A DNA stretch of 64,000 bases from Kribbella antiqua (GCF_004345665.1 NZ_SLWR01000009.1:355941-419940), one strand, 5' to 3'. Counted from the first letter of the stretch, positions 23,094 through 32,264 are shown. The notes: generated by a model from the sequence alone, not told the origin. Numbers and translations: made by a program.

Positions 23094-24425
23094 ATGGCAC
23101 CAGCCAAGCTCACCCGCCGTACCCTGCTGACCGGAACGGCCGCTGCCGCCGGGCTCGCCTTGGCCGGCTGCTCGTCCAGTACCGACGAGGCGGCGGCGCC
23201 GCCGAGCCGCAAACCGGGCGAGAAGATCACCCTGGCCTTCTGGTCCTGGGTGCCCGGCATCGAGAAGTCGGTCGACCTCTGGAACAGCAAGAATCCGGAA
23301 GTCCAGGTCAAGCTGGAGAAGGTGATCGCCGGCAACAAGGGCGCCTATCCGAAGATGTTCGCCGCCCTGAAGGCCGGGAACCCGCCGGATCTCGGCCAGG
23401 TCGAGTACCAGCAGATCCCCTCCTTCCTGCTGGAGGAGGGCCTGACCGACCTCACCAAGCTGGGGATCAACGACCACGCCGGCAAGTTCGTCGACTGGCA
23501 ATGGCAGCAGGGCGTCTTCGGTGATGGGGTGTACGCCGTACCGCAGGCATCCGGGCCGATGGGGATGTACTACCGCGAGGACCGCTTCAAGGCCTGGGGT
23601 GTGCAGCCGCCGACGACGTGGGACGAGTTCGAGACCGCCGCCCGGGCGATCCGCAAGGCGGACCCGAAGTCGTACATCTGCAGCTTCCCGCCCACTTCCG
23701 GCGGCTGGTTCAGCGCGATGAGCTGGCAGGCCGGCGCGAAGTGGTTCGATGTCCGCGGTGACGACTGGGTGGTGAACATCGACTCGGAGCAGACCCGCCA
23801 GGTGGCGACGTACTGGGAGAAGCTGATCCGGGCGGACCTGGTCAAGCCCGAGCCTGACCAGCAGAGCGGCTGGTTCGCCGAGGTCCAGGCCGGCACGATC
23901 GGCTGCTGGGTCGCCGCGCAGTGGGGTGACGCGATCCTGGCCGGCAACGCCGCGAACACGTCCGGCAAATGGAGAGTCGCGCAGATGCCGCAATGGGATC
24001 TGGCTAAGCCGGCCAGTTCGAACTGGGGCGGCTCGAGCACGGCGGTCCTCAACGGCTCCAAGTATCCGAAGGAGGCGCTGGAGTTCGCGCTCTGGCTGAA
24101 CACCGATCCAGCCAGCGTGGACCTGCTGATCCAGGGCGGCTACGGCTGGCCCGCGGCGAAGGACGCGTTCAGCGGCTCGGCGCTCGACAAGCCCAGCCCG
24201 TTCTTCGGGAACGCGAAGTACAACGAGGTGTTCGCCAAGTCCGACCAGCTGATCGACAAGAGCTGGAAGTGGATCCCGACCATCAGCGACACCCACCGGC
24301 ACCTCGGAGACGCGATCACCGCGGCGATCGCGAAGAAGACGTCGTTCGCCGACGCGATCGCAACGGTCCAGCAGCAGACCGTTGCAGATCTGACGGCCAA
24401 GGGTTTGAAGGTGGCCACTGCGTGA
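23094..24425 (+). CDS. ABC transporter sugar-binding lipoprotein (CUT1 type)
   Basis: 443 residues from the ATG at 23094, with AGGAG 7 nt upstream. The N-terminus is a lipoprotein signal with a twin-arginine-like RRTLLTGTAAAAGLALAGC; Cys after LAG is the lipidation site. The mature part is a family 1 extracellular solute-binding protein (ITLAFWSWVPGIEKSVDLWN, FAALKAGNPPDLGQVEYQQI). It delivers an oligosaccharide to the two permeases encoded directly downstream. Because of the shared operator with a sialidase, free sialic acid or a sialylated sugar is the best guess for the substrate. It overlaps the next gene by 4 bp. Confidence 0.95.
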   Translation: MAPAKLTRRTLLTGTAAAAGLALAGCSSSTDEAAAPPSRKPGEKITLAFWSWVPGIEKSVDLWNSKNPEVQVKLEKVIAGNKGAYPKMFAALKAGNPPDLGQVEYQQIPSFLLEEGLTDLTKLGINDHAGKFVDWQWQQGVFGDGVYAVPQASGPMGMYYREDRFKAWGVQPPTTWDEFETAARAIRKADPKSYICSFPPTSGGWFSAMSWQAGAKWFDVRGDDWVVNIDSEQTRQVATYWEKLIRADLVKPEPDQQSGWFAEVQAGTIGCWVAAQWGDAILAGNAANTSGKWRVAQMPQWDLAKPASSNWGGSSTAVLNGSKYPKEALEFALWLNTDPASVDLLIQGGYGWPAAKDAFSGSALDKPSPFFGNAKYNEVFAKSDQLIDKSWKWIPTISDTHRHLGDAITAAIAKKTSFADAIATVQQQTVADLTAKGLKVATA

Positions 24426-25309
24426 GGCGCCACCGCACTCTCGCCGTACTAGCGCTGCTCGGGCCGTTCTGCCTGCTCTTCGCGGGCTGCTTCCTCGCGC
24501 CGATCGGGTACGCGCTCTATCAGAGTCTGCTGAAGGTCGAGCGGAGCGGTCCGCTCGGCCTTGGCAGTGATCGGTCGGTCTTCGCCGGGGCGGCCAACTA
24601 CGCGGCCGCGCTGCGCGATGACGAGTTCACCGGCAGCGTCGTACGGGTGCTGCTGTTCGGCGTCGTACAGGTCCCGCTGATGATCGTGCTCGCGGTGGTA
24701 CTGGCGTTGTTGCTGGAATCGGCGTCGGCGCGCTGGGTGCCGTTCTTCCGCTCGGCGTTCTTCCTGCCGCACGGCGTGCCGGGCGTGATCGCGTCGATCC
24801 TCTGGGGCTTTCTGTACGTCCCCGGGATCAGCCCGATCGTGAAGCTGCTGGACGACCTCGGCCTGCAGGTGAACTTCCTGTCGAGCGGCACGGTGCTGTG
24901 GTCGATCGCGAACATCGTGACCTGGCAGTTCGCCGGCTACAACATGCTGATCGTCATCGCGCAGCTCAAGGCTGTGCGGCTGGAGCTCTACGAAGCAGCC
25001 AAGATCGACGGGGCCAATGCCTGGCAGCTGGCCCGGTATCTCAAGCTGCCGATGGCCCGCCCGGCCATCGTGCTGACCACGGTGTTCTCGATCATCGGCA
25101 CGCTGCAGCTGTTCTCCGAGCCGCTCGTACTGCGGCCGTTGACAGTCGCGGTCAACGACACCTACACGCCGAACCTGAACGCCTACACGCAGGCCTTCGT
25201 CAACAACAACTACAACCTGGCCGCAGCTGAGGCCGTCCTCCTCGCGCTGGTCGCCTGCGTGCTCTCGTTCGGATTCCTCCGCCTGGTCGGACGGCAGGAG
25301 GACGAATGA
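24422..25309 (+). CDS. ABC transporter sugar permease (MalF type)
   Basis: 295 residues from the GTG at 24422, whose GTGA overlaps the stop of the binding-protein gene. Six membrane segments are predicted, with N-terminal TM from LAVLALLGPFCLLFAGCFLA and the cytoplasmic EAA loop YEAAKIDGANAWQLARYLKL that docks to the ATPase. It pairs with the following permease. No ATPase gene is present in the locus, as is usual for actinobacterial CUT1 systems that share an MsiK-type ATPase encoded elsewhere. Confidence 0.94.
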   Translation: MRRHRTLAVLALLGPFCLLFAGCFLAPIGYALYQSLLKVERSGPLGLGSDRSVFAGAANYAAALRDDEFTGSVVRVLLFGVVQVPLMIVLAVVLALLLESASARWVPFFRSAFFLPHGVPGVIASILWGFLYVPGISPIVKLLDDLGLQVNFLSSGTVLWSIANIVTWQFAGYNMLIVIAQLKAVRLELYEAAKIDGANAWQLARYLKLPMARPAIVLTTVFSIIGTLQLFSEPLVLRPLTVAVNDTYTPNLNAYTQAFVNNNYNLAAAEAVLLALVACVLSFGFLRLVGRQEDE

Positions 25310-26136
25310 AGTACCGCATCATCGTCGCCTCCTTGCTCGCCGTAGCGGCCGTCTACTTCCTTGTCCCGGTCTACTGGTTGGTGCTGGCGGCAACCAAGGA
25401 CACGACCGGACTGTTCGGGTCGAACGGTTTCTGGTTCGCCGATCCGCATCCGATCCGCTACCTGCGGATGGTGCTTGACTATGACAACGGCATCTACGGC
25501 CGCTGGATCCTGAACAGCATCCTGTACGCCGGAGTCGGTGCGACCGCGGCGACGTTGCTCTCCTCGGCCGCCGGTTACGCGCTGGCCAAGTTCAGCTTCC
25601 CCGGTCGCGAGACGGTGTTCAACGTCGTACTGGCCGGGGTGCTGATTCCGGCGACCGCGCTGGCGCTGCCGCTCTACCTGCTGTTCAACAAGATCGGGCT
25701 GACCAACTCGTACGCCGCGGTGCTGATCCCGTGCATGGTGTCGCCGTTCGGGGTGTATCTGTGCCGGATCTATGCCGCTGCCGCCGTACCCGACGGCCTG
25801 CTGGAGGCGGCGCGGATCGACGGAGCGGGGGAATTGGCGATCTTCGGGCGGATCGTGCTGCGGGTGATGACGCCGGCGCTGGTGACCGTCTTTCTGTTCC
25901 AGTTCGTCGGCATCTGGAACAACTTCTTCCTGCCGTTGGTGATGTTGTCGGATCAGAAGCTCTATCCGGTGACGCTGGGGCTGACCTCGTGGCACGGGTA
26001 CACCGACCGGGCGCCGATCCTCTACCAGCTCACTGTCGGCGGCGCTCTGCTGTCCGTGATCCCGCTGATGATCCTGATGGTCGTTCTGCAGCGGTACTGG
26101 CGCTCCGGCCTGACTCAAGGAAGCTTGAAGGTCTAA
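25306..26136 (+). CDS. ABC transporter sugar permease (MalG type)
   Basis: 276 residues; ATGA overlap with the preceding permease. Six hydrophobic segments, starting with IIVASLLAVAAVYFLVPVYW, and the EAA loop LEAARIDGAGELAIFGRIVL. It completes the heterodimeric channel for the sugar bound by the lipoprotein. The operon ends here; the reductase gene downstream has its own -10 box inside the last codons of this gene. Confidence 0.94.
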   Translation: MKYRIIVASLLAVAAVYFLVPVYWLVLAATKDTTGLFGSNGFWFADPHPIRYLRMVLDYDNGIYGRWILNSILYAGVGATAATLLSSAAGYALAKFSFPGRETVFNVVLAGVLIPATALALPLYLLFNKIGLTNSYAAVLIPCMVSPFGVYLCRIYAAAAVPDGLLEAARIDGAGELAIFGRIVLRVMTPALVTVFLFQFVGIWNNFFLPLVMLSDQKLYPVTLGLTSWHGYTDRAPILYQLTVGGALLSVIPLMILMVVLQRYWRSGLTQGSLKV

Positions 26137-26139
26137 TCT
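26134..26139 (+). promoter_or_regulatory. -10 box TAATCT, leaderless start
   Basis: TAATCT overlaps the stop of the permease gene and ends 7 nt before the ATG at 26147, making the reductase an independent transcription unit. Confidence 0.55.
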
Positions 26140-26146
26140 CGGTGGC

Positions 26147-27388
26147 ATGACTGATGCAGAGCAGATCGTCATCGTCGGCGCGAGCCTCGCGGGTGCGACC
26201 GCGGCCGAGACGCTCCGGTCGGAGGGATGGACCGGCGGCATCGTGCTCATCGGCAGCGAGAATCAGTTGCCGTACGAGCGACCACCGCTGTCCAAGGGTG
26301 TCCTGCTCGGCAAGGACCAGCCCGACGTCGCGCAACTGCACGACCAGCAGTGGTACGACGACAACAGCATCGAGCTCCGGCTCGGGACAACCGTCACCGC
26401 GATCGACAGCGCCACGCACACGATCACGCTGGACGACGGCTCGACTGTGTCCTACGGCAAGCTGCTGATTGCGACCGGCAGCCGGGTGCGTCGTCTCGAC
26501 GTACCGGGTGGTGACCTCGCCGGCATCAACTACCTGCGCACGATCGAGGAGTCGCAGGCGCTGACGGAGGCGTACGCCGCCAAGCCGAGGGTGGTCGTGG
26601 TCGGCGCGGGCTGGATCGGTCTGGAGGCTGGGGCGGCCGCGCGTGAGCGTGGTTGTGAGGTGACGGTTGTCGAGCCGCAGTCGACGGCGCTGGCCGCCGT
26701 ACTGGGTGAGCAGGTGGGGGAGCTGTTCGCCGACCTGCACCGGCAGCACGGGGTAGACCTTCGGTTCGATACCGGGGTGGACGGGTTCGAGGGAACCGAC
26801 AAGGTGACCGGGGTTCGGACCTCCGGCGGCGAGGTGATCCCGGCGGACCTGGTGATCGTCGGCGTCGGCGTACAGCCGAACACCGAGTTGGCGTCGGACG
26901 CAGGCATCGAGGTCGCCACCCGCGAGAACGGCTCCGGGATCATCACCGGAGCGGACCTGCAGACCTCTGTCTCGCATGTCTATGCGGCGGGCGACGTGGT
27001 GCAGTGGGACCACCCGCTGTTCGGCCGGTTTGTCCGGGTCGAGCACTGGCAGAACGCGAAGGACACCGGGAAGTCTGTCGCGAAGTCGATGCTCGGGCAG
27101 GAGGTTGCGCACGACGCGATCCCGTTCTTCTTCACCGACCAGTACGACCTCGGGATGGAGTACGCCGGTTACGTCCCGCGCGGGGCGTCCTACGAGGTGG
27201 TGCTGCGCGGTGATCCGGCCTCGGGTGCGTATCTGGCCTTCTGGCTCGACGACGACCGTCGGCTGTTGGCGGGGATGCACGTCAACACGTGGGGTGCGAT
27301 CGACGCCGTACAGGAGCTGATCCGGGCTCAGAAGCAGCTCGATCCGGCCCGGCTGGCCGACACCTCGGTGGAGCTGTCCGACGTGTAG
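26147..27388 (+). CDS. FAD-dependent ferredoxin/NAD(P) reductase
   Basis: 413 residues of the two-dinucleotide-fold flavoprotein family. FAD site: IVGASLAGATAAETLRSEGW near the N-terminus and the second FAD motif SHVYAAGDVVQWD near residue 280. NAD(P)H site: RVVVVGAGWIGLEAGAAAR near residue 147. The C-terminal reductase domain ends with HVNTWGAIDAVQELIR. Such enzymes pass electrons from NAD(P)H to a ferredoxin or rubredoxin for P450s or dioxygenases; no partner gene lies adjacent, so the acceptor is unknown. Confidence 0.94.
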   Translation: MTDAEQIVIVGASLAGATAAETLRSEGWTGGIVLIGSENQLPYERPPLSKGVLLGKDQPDVAQLHDQQWYDDNSIELRLGTTVTAIDSATHTITLDDGSTVSYGKLLIATGSRVRRLDVPGGDLAGINYLRTIEESQALTEAYAAKPRVVVVGAGWIGLEAGAAARERGCEVTVVEPQSTALAAVLGEQVGELFADLHRQHGVDLRFDTGVDGFEGTDKVTGVRTSGGEVIPADLVIVGVGVQPNTELASDAGIEVATRENGSGIITGADLQTSVSHVYAAGDVVQWDHPLFGRFVRVEHWQNAKDTGKSVAKSMLGQEVAHDAIPFFFTDQYDLGMEYAGYVPRGASYEVVLRGDPASGAYLAFWLDDDRRLLAGMHVNTWGAIDAVQELIRAQKQLDPARLADTSVELSDV

Positions 27389-27434
27389 CTCGGCGGGGTT
27401 CCTTGCCACTTGCTGGATTCCTTGCCGATGATCG

Positions 27435-27440
27435 TAGACT
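27435..27440 (+). promoter_or_regulatory. -10 box TAGACT, leaderless start of dnaG
   Basis: TAGACT ends 6 nt before the GTG at 27447; no ribosome site is present in between. Confidence 0.55.
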
Positions 27441-27446
27441 CACGGG

Positions 27447-29354
27447 GTGGCAGGCCGGATCAAGGACGAGGACATCGCGCTGGTGCGCGAGCGGGCCCGG
27501 ATCGACGACGTCGTCGGCTCCTACGTGACCTTGAAGAACGCCGGCGGGGGATCGCTGAAGGGGCTGTGCCCGTTCCACGACGAGAAGTCACCGTCGTTCA
27601 ACGTCACCCCGGCCCGCGGGTTCTTCTACTGCTTCGGCTGCCAAGAGGGCGGCGACGTCATCGACTTCATCCAGAAGATCGACCAGATCAGCTTCTCCGA
27701 GGCGGTCGAGACGCTGGCCGCGAAGGTCGGTATCCAGCTCCGGTACGAGGACTCCGGCGCCCCGATCCAGCGCGGCCCCTCCAACCAGCGCCCGCGGCTG
27801 GTCGAGGCGCACAAGGTCGCGGCCGAGTTCTACGTCGAGCAGCTGTTCGGCGCGGCCGATGCGACGCTCGGCAGGCAGTTCCTGGACAAGCGCGGCTTCG
27901 ACCGGGACGCCGCCGTACATTTCGGGGTCGGATTCTCTCCACGTGGTGGTGAGGCGCTGACGTCGTACCTGCGGAGTCGCGGCTTCAGCAATGCCGAGCT
28001 GGTCGCGTCCGGGCTCTCGGCGGAGGGGCAGCGCGGTCTGTACGACCGGTTCCGCGGCCGGCTGATGTGGCCGATCCGGGACGCCTCGTCGGACGTGATC
28101 GGCTTCGGCGCCCGGCGGCTCTTCGACGACGACAAGATCGAAGCCAAATACCTGAACACCCCCGAGACCCCGATCTACAAGAAGTCCAAGGTCCTGTACG
28201 GCGTCGACCTCGCCCGCCGCGAGATCGCGAAGGGCCGGCAGGCCGTGGTGGTCGAGGGCTACACGGACGTGATGGCGTGCCACCTGGCCGGCGTGCAGAC
28301 GGCTGTCGCGACGTGTGGTACGTCGTTCGGCGACGACCACGCGCGAGTGCTGCGGCAGCTCCTGCTCGACCACGACCAGTTCCGCGGCGAGGTGATCTTC
28401 ACCTTCGACGGTGACGAGGCCGGGCAGCGGGCGGCGCTGAAGGCGTTCGCCGGTGACCAGGCGTTCGCTTCGCAGACGTACGTCGCGGTGGAGCCGGACG
28501 GGCTCGATCCGTGCGACCTGCGGTTGCAGAAGGGCGACGCCGCAGTCCGGGAACTGATCGGCCGACGGGTTCCGCTGTACCGGTTCGTGCTGTCGAACGT
28601 GCTGTCGAAGTACGACCTGGATCGCGCCGACACCCGGATCGACGCGCTGCGCGACGCCGCGCGGCTGGTGGTGAGCATCCGGGACCGGTCGAAGGTGGAC
28701 GCGTTCACCCGCGAGCTGGCCGGACATCTGGGGATGGAGGTCGACCAGGTACGCACGGAGGTTCACCGGGCCGCGTCGCGACCTGCTGCTGCTCCTTCTG
28801 GACCTGCTGAGCGCGGGCCGGTCGTCGTACAGACGGAAGCTCCGGCTGCTCCGCCGAAGGTTGATGTGCCGTCGCCGCGGGACCAGCGGTTCGTGATCGA
28901 GTGGGACGTGCTGAAGGTCGCGATGCAGCACCCGCTGCTGGTCGGTGTCGCCTTCGACGAGCTGGATGATCACGACTTCACCCATCCGTGGCTGGCCGCC
29001 GTACGGGCTGCAATGGCGAAGGCTGGTGGGCCTTCGGCGGCTCCGGCGGGTGAGGCGTGGGTGGTCGCCGTACGCGATGCCATTGGCAACGATCCGGCGG
29101 CCGCGGTGGTCAGTGCGCTGGCCGTCGATCCGTTGCGGTTGGGTCGCGAGCCGGACGAGTCGTACGCGCTGGCGTTGCTGGCGCGACTGCAAGAGCTGAC
29201 CTGCGCCCGCCGCATCCAGGACCTCAAGTCCAAACTCCAGCGAACCAACCCCATCGACCGAGCCGACGACTACAACCGCATGTTCGGCGAACTCATAGCC
29301 CTCGAGGCCTACCGCGCCGAACTCCGCAAACGAGCCATCTCCGGCGCCCTCTAA
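27447..29354 (+). CDS. dnaG: DNA primase
   Basis: 635 residues, normal for bacterial DnaG. The N-terminal CHC2 zinc finger has Cys41, His44, Cys62 and Cys65 (CPFHDEKSPSF, YCFGCQEGG). The primase core follows, with the Toprim acidic residues in VVVEGYTDVMACHLAG and TFDGDEAGQ. The last 130 residues are the helicase-binding domain. It makes RNA primers for replication. GTG start set by the leaderless -10 box; this and the preceding dgt are neighbours in many actinobacterial genomes, here separated by the sialidase locus. Confidence 0.98.
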   Translation: MAGRIKDEDIALVRERARIDDVVGSYVTLKNAGGGSLKGLCPFHDEKSPSFNVTPARGFFYCFGCQEGGDVIDFIQKIDQISFSEAVETLAAKVGIQLRYEDSGAPIQRGPSNQRPRLVEAHKVAAEFYVEQLFGAADATLGRQFLDKRGFDRDAAVHFGVGFSPRGGEALTSYLRSRGFSNAELVASGLSAEGQRGLYDRFRGRLMWPIRDASSDVIGFGARRLFDDDKIEAKYLNTPETPIYKKSKVLYGVDLARREIAKGRQAVVVEGYTDVMACHLAGVQTAVATCGTSFGDDHARVLRQLLLDHDQFRGEVIFTFDGDEAGQRAALKAFAGDQAFASQTYVAVEPDGLDPCDLRLQKGDAAVRELIGRRVPLYRFVLSNVLSKYDLDRADTRIDALRDAARLVVSIRDRSKVDAFTRELAGHLGMEVDQVRTEVHRAASRPAAAPSGPAERGPVVVQTEAPAAPPKVDVPSPRDQRFVIEWDVLKVAMQHPLLVGVAFDELDDHDFTHPWLAAVRAAMAKAGGPSAAPAGEAWVVAVRDAIGNDPAAAVVSALAVDPLRLGREPDESYALALLARLQELTCARRIQDLKSKLQRTNPIDRADDYNRMFGELIALEAYRAELRKRAISGAL

Positions 29355-29408
29355 CCCCTACCGTCCTTAGCGCCGGGGAACTCGCGAGAAGAGGCGAACC
29401 GGTGTGGG

Positions 29409-29990
29409 TCAGGTCTCGCGCCAGGTTTCGGCGAATGCGAGGGCCGCGGAGCTGCCGAACCATCCTTCCGGTTGGTGGATCTCGCCGTGTGCCGTGATGC
29501 CGTTGATTCGGACCTCGGCTGCGGCGCATGGGCAGGCGACGGCTGAGGTCTCGAAGCCGGTGAGGTGGGTTGTCACCTGGAAGCAATCGAGCACGTCGCG
29601 CCATTCGAGTTCGATCGTGGTGGTGGCGGCGACGCAGGTGATCCGGTGGAACTGGTCGCCGCCGGGGAGCTCGGCGAACCTGGCCGGGATCGGCGGCCCG
29701 GTCTCGATGCCGCGGCCACGGATCGTGTCGTAGTCGCGATAGAAGTGCTCCCAGACGTACGCGGCCAGGTCCGGGTTGTCGGTGTAGATCCCGATGGGCG
29801 CGCCGGAACCGAGTCCGGACTCGGCGGGATCGGTCCAGATCACCAGCGCGCGACCGGAGCCGACGGGCGAGTATCGCGCTGTCCACATGCTCACCAGGAC
29901 GACGATGTCGTTGCTGCCTGGGCGATAGAGAATGATCATCGGATTCTCGCCGGCGATCTTGATGCCGCGCTGCGTGATGACCTCGGGCAT
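29409..29990 (-). CDS. Hypothetical protein
   Basis: 193 residues, no signal peptide or membrane span. Family not recognised. It is beta-rich with two Cys close together (VACPCAAAE) and a His-Arg-Ile-Thr-Cys segment (FHRITCVAATTT). The ATG at 29990 has AGGAG 5-9 nt upstream and the codon use is chromosomal. Convergent with dnaG with 54 bp between. It is the last ordinary gene before the island scars; its promoter region ends 210 bp before the tRNA-like fragment. Confidence 0.8.
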   Translation of the reverse strand: MPEVITQRGIKIAGENPMIILYRPGSNDIVVLVSMWTARYSPVGSGRALVIWTDPAESGLGSGAPIGIYTDNPDLAAYVWEHFYRDYDTIRGRGIETGPPIPARFAELPGGDQFHRITCVAATTTIELEWRDVLDCFQVTTHLTGFETSAVACPCAAAEVRINGITAHGEIHQPEGWFGSSAALAFAETWRET

Positions 29991-30000
29991 GCTGTCTCCT

Positions 30001-30470
30001 GATCTGCTGCGGGCCTCCGGTTAGCTGGTGCCGGTCGCACGCGAGTTGCCTCGAATAGACCCGTCTTGGTTCCCAGAGTGCGCTCCCAAGCTGAACTGCC
30101 GAGCATTGGGCTGAGCCGTGACGTGCAAATGGGGGCCGCATGGTCCGCACGCGGCTGTGGCGCAGGTCAAGAGGTAGAAGCACCTCGTAACCTGCGGTGA
30201 TGCGGGGAGGGCTGGCGGGACTCGAACCCGCGGCCCAGGATTATGAGCGCCACGCCACTTGCCACGCTGGTCAACTTCAGGCTGCGTGAGTTCGGGATTC
30301 GGCAGCTCTAGCTGACTGAATCCACTCTGTTTGACGCGATTTCATGTCACGAGTCATGTCACGCGGAGGCCGTCTGCGGCTAGGGGAGGTTCGCTCGCCG
30401 CCGCGGTTCGCTCAAGCGATCTCTACGTGCGAGAAGCTGTCCAGCGCGGCCGGAATCGGGTCCAAGGTGT
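30001..30470. other. Gene-free island boundary
   Basis: No supported gene. It holds GGTTCCCAGAGTGCGCTCCC-type sequence (about 30069) resembling the tails of the repeats at 36.9, 43.5 and 45.7 kb, then the tRNA-Met-like fragment and its repeat flank. Confidence 0.7.
30209..30362 (-). repeat. tRNA-Met-like 3' half plus island end repeat (copy 1)
   Basis: On the minus strand CTCATAATC (CAT anticodon loop) leads into CGCGGGTTCGAGTCCCGC (T arm) and the acceptor 3' strand CAGCCC at 30209-30247. The 5' half of a tRNA is not present, so this is an attachment-site fragment, not a gene. The next 115 bp (30248-30362) recur, diverged, at 47299-47428, including GCCACGCCACTTGCCAC. Integrases commonly use tRNA 3' halves as att sites. 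Confidence 0.75.
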
Positions 30471-31091
30471 TCAGATGGACCCAAAGACGCCAAACAAACC
30501 GAGCGCGAACAAGACCAGCCCAAGCACGACCGCAATGGCATGAGGTAGCGCAATGGGCGGCCAGAGCAAAATGTAGTTCATGACTCCAGGGTCCCCGTTC
30601 ACAACATCCCAGCGCTTCGGAACTTGCGGCTCCTTCTGCCTGATTCTTGTCGGCTTCAGGCTCAGGAGCACCGCGGTTCGATTGCGTTTCGGATCAACGC
30701 CCCAGATCCGCTGCGCCGCAGACGACCAGGCCCAGTCGATGAGCGGCGAGGACGCGAGACCGCCGGCGGTCTTCTCACCGAAGAGCTCGTATGCGAGCGC
30801 CTCGATGTCGCCCATGCGGGGGTAGTAACGCATCTGGTGCACCTTGGTAGATACCTCGATGAACCAGAATCCCAGCGCGCCGGCAGCAGCTGCCAGGAAG
30901 AGACCGTAGTGATTCTGCTGGAATCCAAGGGCCAGCGTGGCGAACGAGAACGTGACGCCCCAGCTCTTGATCGTCAGAAGGCGCTGGTCGAAGGCGGCGA
31001 CCGTGTCAGCAAGGCGGCAATACTCCGCCATCAAATCGTCGTGAAACCGATCGCGACTCCCGGCTCCGCTTGGCGTGCTACTCGTCGTCAT
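30471..31091 (-). CDS. Small membrane protein, possibly SLATT-like
   Basis: 206 residues. Two adjacent membrane segments lie at about 45-80 (SWGVTFSFATLALGF; LFLAAAAGALGFWFI) and one near the C-terminus (IAVVLGLVLFALGLFGVFG). The soluble middle has the conserved-looking RMGDIEALAYELFGE. A cytoplasmic N-terminus followed by paired helices recalls SLATT-type pore proteins of nucleotide-signalling defence systems, but no cyclase or SLOG gene is adjacent, so this is only a suggestion. Oriented into the island end; downstream of the DUF4429 gene on the same strand. Confidence 0.75.
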   Translation of the reverse strand: MTTSSTPSGAGSRDRFHDDLMAEYCRLADTVAAFDQRLLTIKSWGVTFSFATLALGFQQNHYGLFLAAAAGALGFWFIEVSTKVHQMRYYPRMGDIEALAYELFGEKTAGGLASSPLIDWAWSSAAQRIWGVDPKRNRTAVLLSLKPTRIRQKEPQVPKRWDVVNGDPGVMNYILLWPPIALPHAIAVVLGLVLFALGLFGVFGSI

Positions 31092-31139
31092 GGTCCGAGT
31101 CCCTCACCTCGTCACGTTCGGACACCCGCGTCGAAGGCG

Positions 31140-31601
31140 TTACATGCGCCCTAGGATTTCTGACTTCTTGGCATTGAACTCGTCGTCCGATAGGACGCCT
31201 GCGTCGCGCAGTTCGCCCAGCTGCTTCAGTTGCGCGAGGTTGTCCGGAGCAGGGGATACCGGCGGATTGCTGCGCTGCACGATCGCGGACTCGATTGCCG
31301 TCCGAAGGGCATCGAACTCGGCCATCTGCTTCTTGAGGAAGATCACGCTGTTCTCATCTTTGGCGGCATCCGTAGTCTGCGATCCGAACTTCGACCGCGA
31401 CTCATTGCCGCCCCCCACCGTGAACTGGATGAAGCCGTTTACCAGTGCGCCGGCGGGCTTCCACTGAACTGCGGAGATGGACGTCATGGGGATGCGCTTC
31501 TCGCCCTTGCCGATACTGGCCCGAGCCAGGAATCCAGTCCTCCTGATCGTCACGAAGGCACCGTCCCAGACCACCGTCCCGTTGTGCCCCTTAACCTCCA
31601 T
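31140..31601 (-). CDS. DUF4429 / SHOCT-domain protein
   Basis: 153 residues. Residues 1-105 form the beta-rich DUF4429 (bPH-like) domain: GHNGTVVWDGAFVTIRRTGF and ISAVQWKPAGALVNGFIQF. Residues 120-153 are a SHOCT helix pair, LAQLKQLGELRDAGVLSDDE then FNAKKSEILGRM. Such proteins are thought to assemble other proteins at membranes; function unknown. ATG at 31601 follows AAGGGAAAGG. It is upstream of the membrane protein gene on the same strand, 48 bp apart, so the pair may be co-transcribed. Confidence 0.9.
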   Translation of the reverse strand: MEVKGHNGTVVWDGAFVTIRRTGFLARASIGKGEKRIPMTSISAVQWKPAGALVNGFIQFTVGGGNESRSKFGSQTTDAAKDENSVIFLKKQMAEFDALRTAIESAIVQRSNPPVSPAPDNLAQLKQLGELRDAGVLSDDEFNAKKSEILGRM

Positions 31602-32013
31602 AGAACCTTTCCCTTCACCAGAGCTGGAGCCGCCGCACTACACAGTGCCCCTTCGCTGGTCTATCGCGCCCGCGGCGGCCGGCGTTACGACGGCCTGTCG
31701 GCCGCCACAAAGCGCTGTGGCTACGGGTCGTGTCAGATGTTTCGAATACAGGTTCAGGAACCGCAATCAAGCACGGTCTGGAACACGTGGACACCTCGCT
31801 GTGTTGGCGAGATGCCGGTGGGATGCAGCGTCGGAGCGACGCCCGGATTAGAAGGCCGCCGGACCAGGTGGGCAGGAGCCGACTTGAGCCTCAAGAGCCG
31901 TCCTGAGTCCGAACCTAATCGACTCCAGAAACTCTGCTACTCGCCAGTTCGTTCCACAATCTGTTCCACAGGCGCCCAAGATCTGATGTCGAGCTGAGCT
32001 GGGCTGAGAGGTG
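31602..32013. other. Gene-free stretch
   Basis: I see no supported gene. Open frames here are short and have no recognisable composition; TTCCACAATCTGTTCCACAG (31955) resembles the tail of other att-flank repeats. Confidence 0.6.
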
Positions 32014-32264
32014 CTACCCGACCCGGCCGGCGTGGATCACGACCACTGTGACGATGGCGTCATTGACGTCGTACAGGACGCGGTACCGGCCCACGTGAAG
32101 GCGCCGTAGGTCTGGTGAGCCGTATTCGGTTGTGCCCACCGGTCGAGGATCGTCGGCGAGGAGGTCGCCGTGCTGAGGAGCTGTTCCAACCCTGCTGGGT
32201 CCTCTTTGAGGAAGCCGGCGGCTTGGTCGAGCGCGCGTTCGCTCCAGATGACTTCGTACGTCAC
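32014..32264 (-). pseudogene. Frameshifted RelE/ParE-type toxin
   Basis: From the GTG at 32264 the frame encodes MTYEVIWSERALDQAAGFLK, a RelE/ParE N-terminus. At about 32,160 the similarity moves to another frame, which gives DLLADDPRPVGTTEYGSPDL, then RRLHVGRYRVLYDV and VTVVVIHAGRVG before TAG at 32014. Together these make a complete toxin of about 83 residues, so one base has been lost or gained. As written the toxin lacks its catalytic C-terminal strand set. It starts inside the last codons of its antitoxin (GTGA overlap). Confidence 0.8.

Noticed and set aside
30209..30247. Functional tRNA-Met gene
   Set aside because: Only the anticodon loop, T arm and acceptor 3' strand exist; neither the D arm nor the 5' acceptor strand is found in the expected 40 bp.
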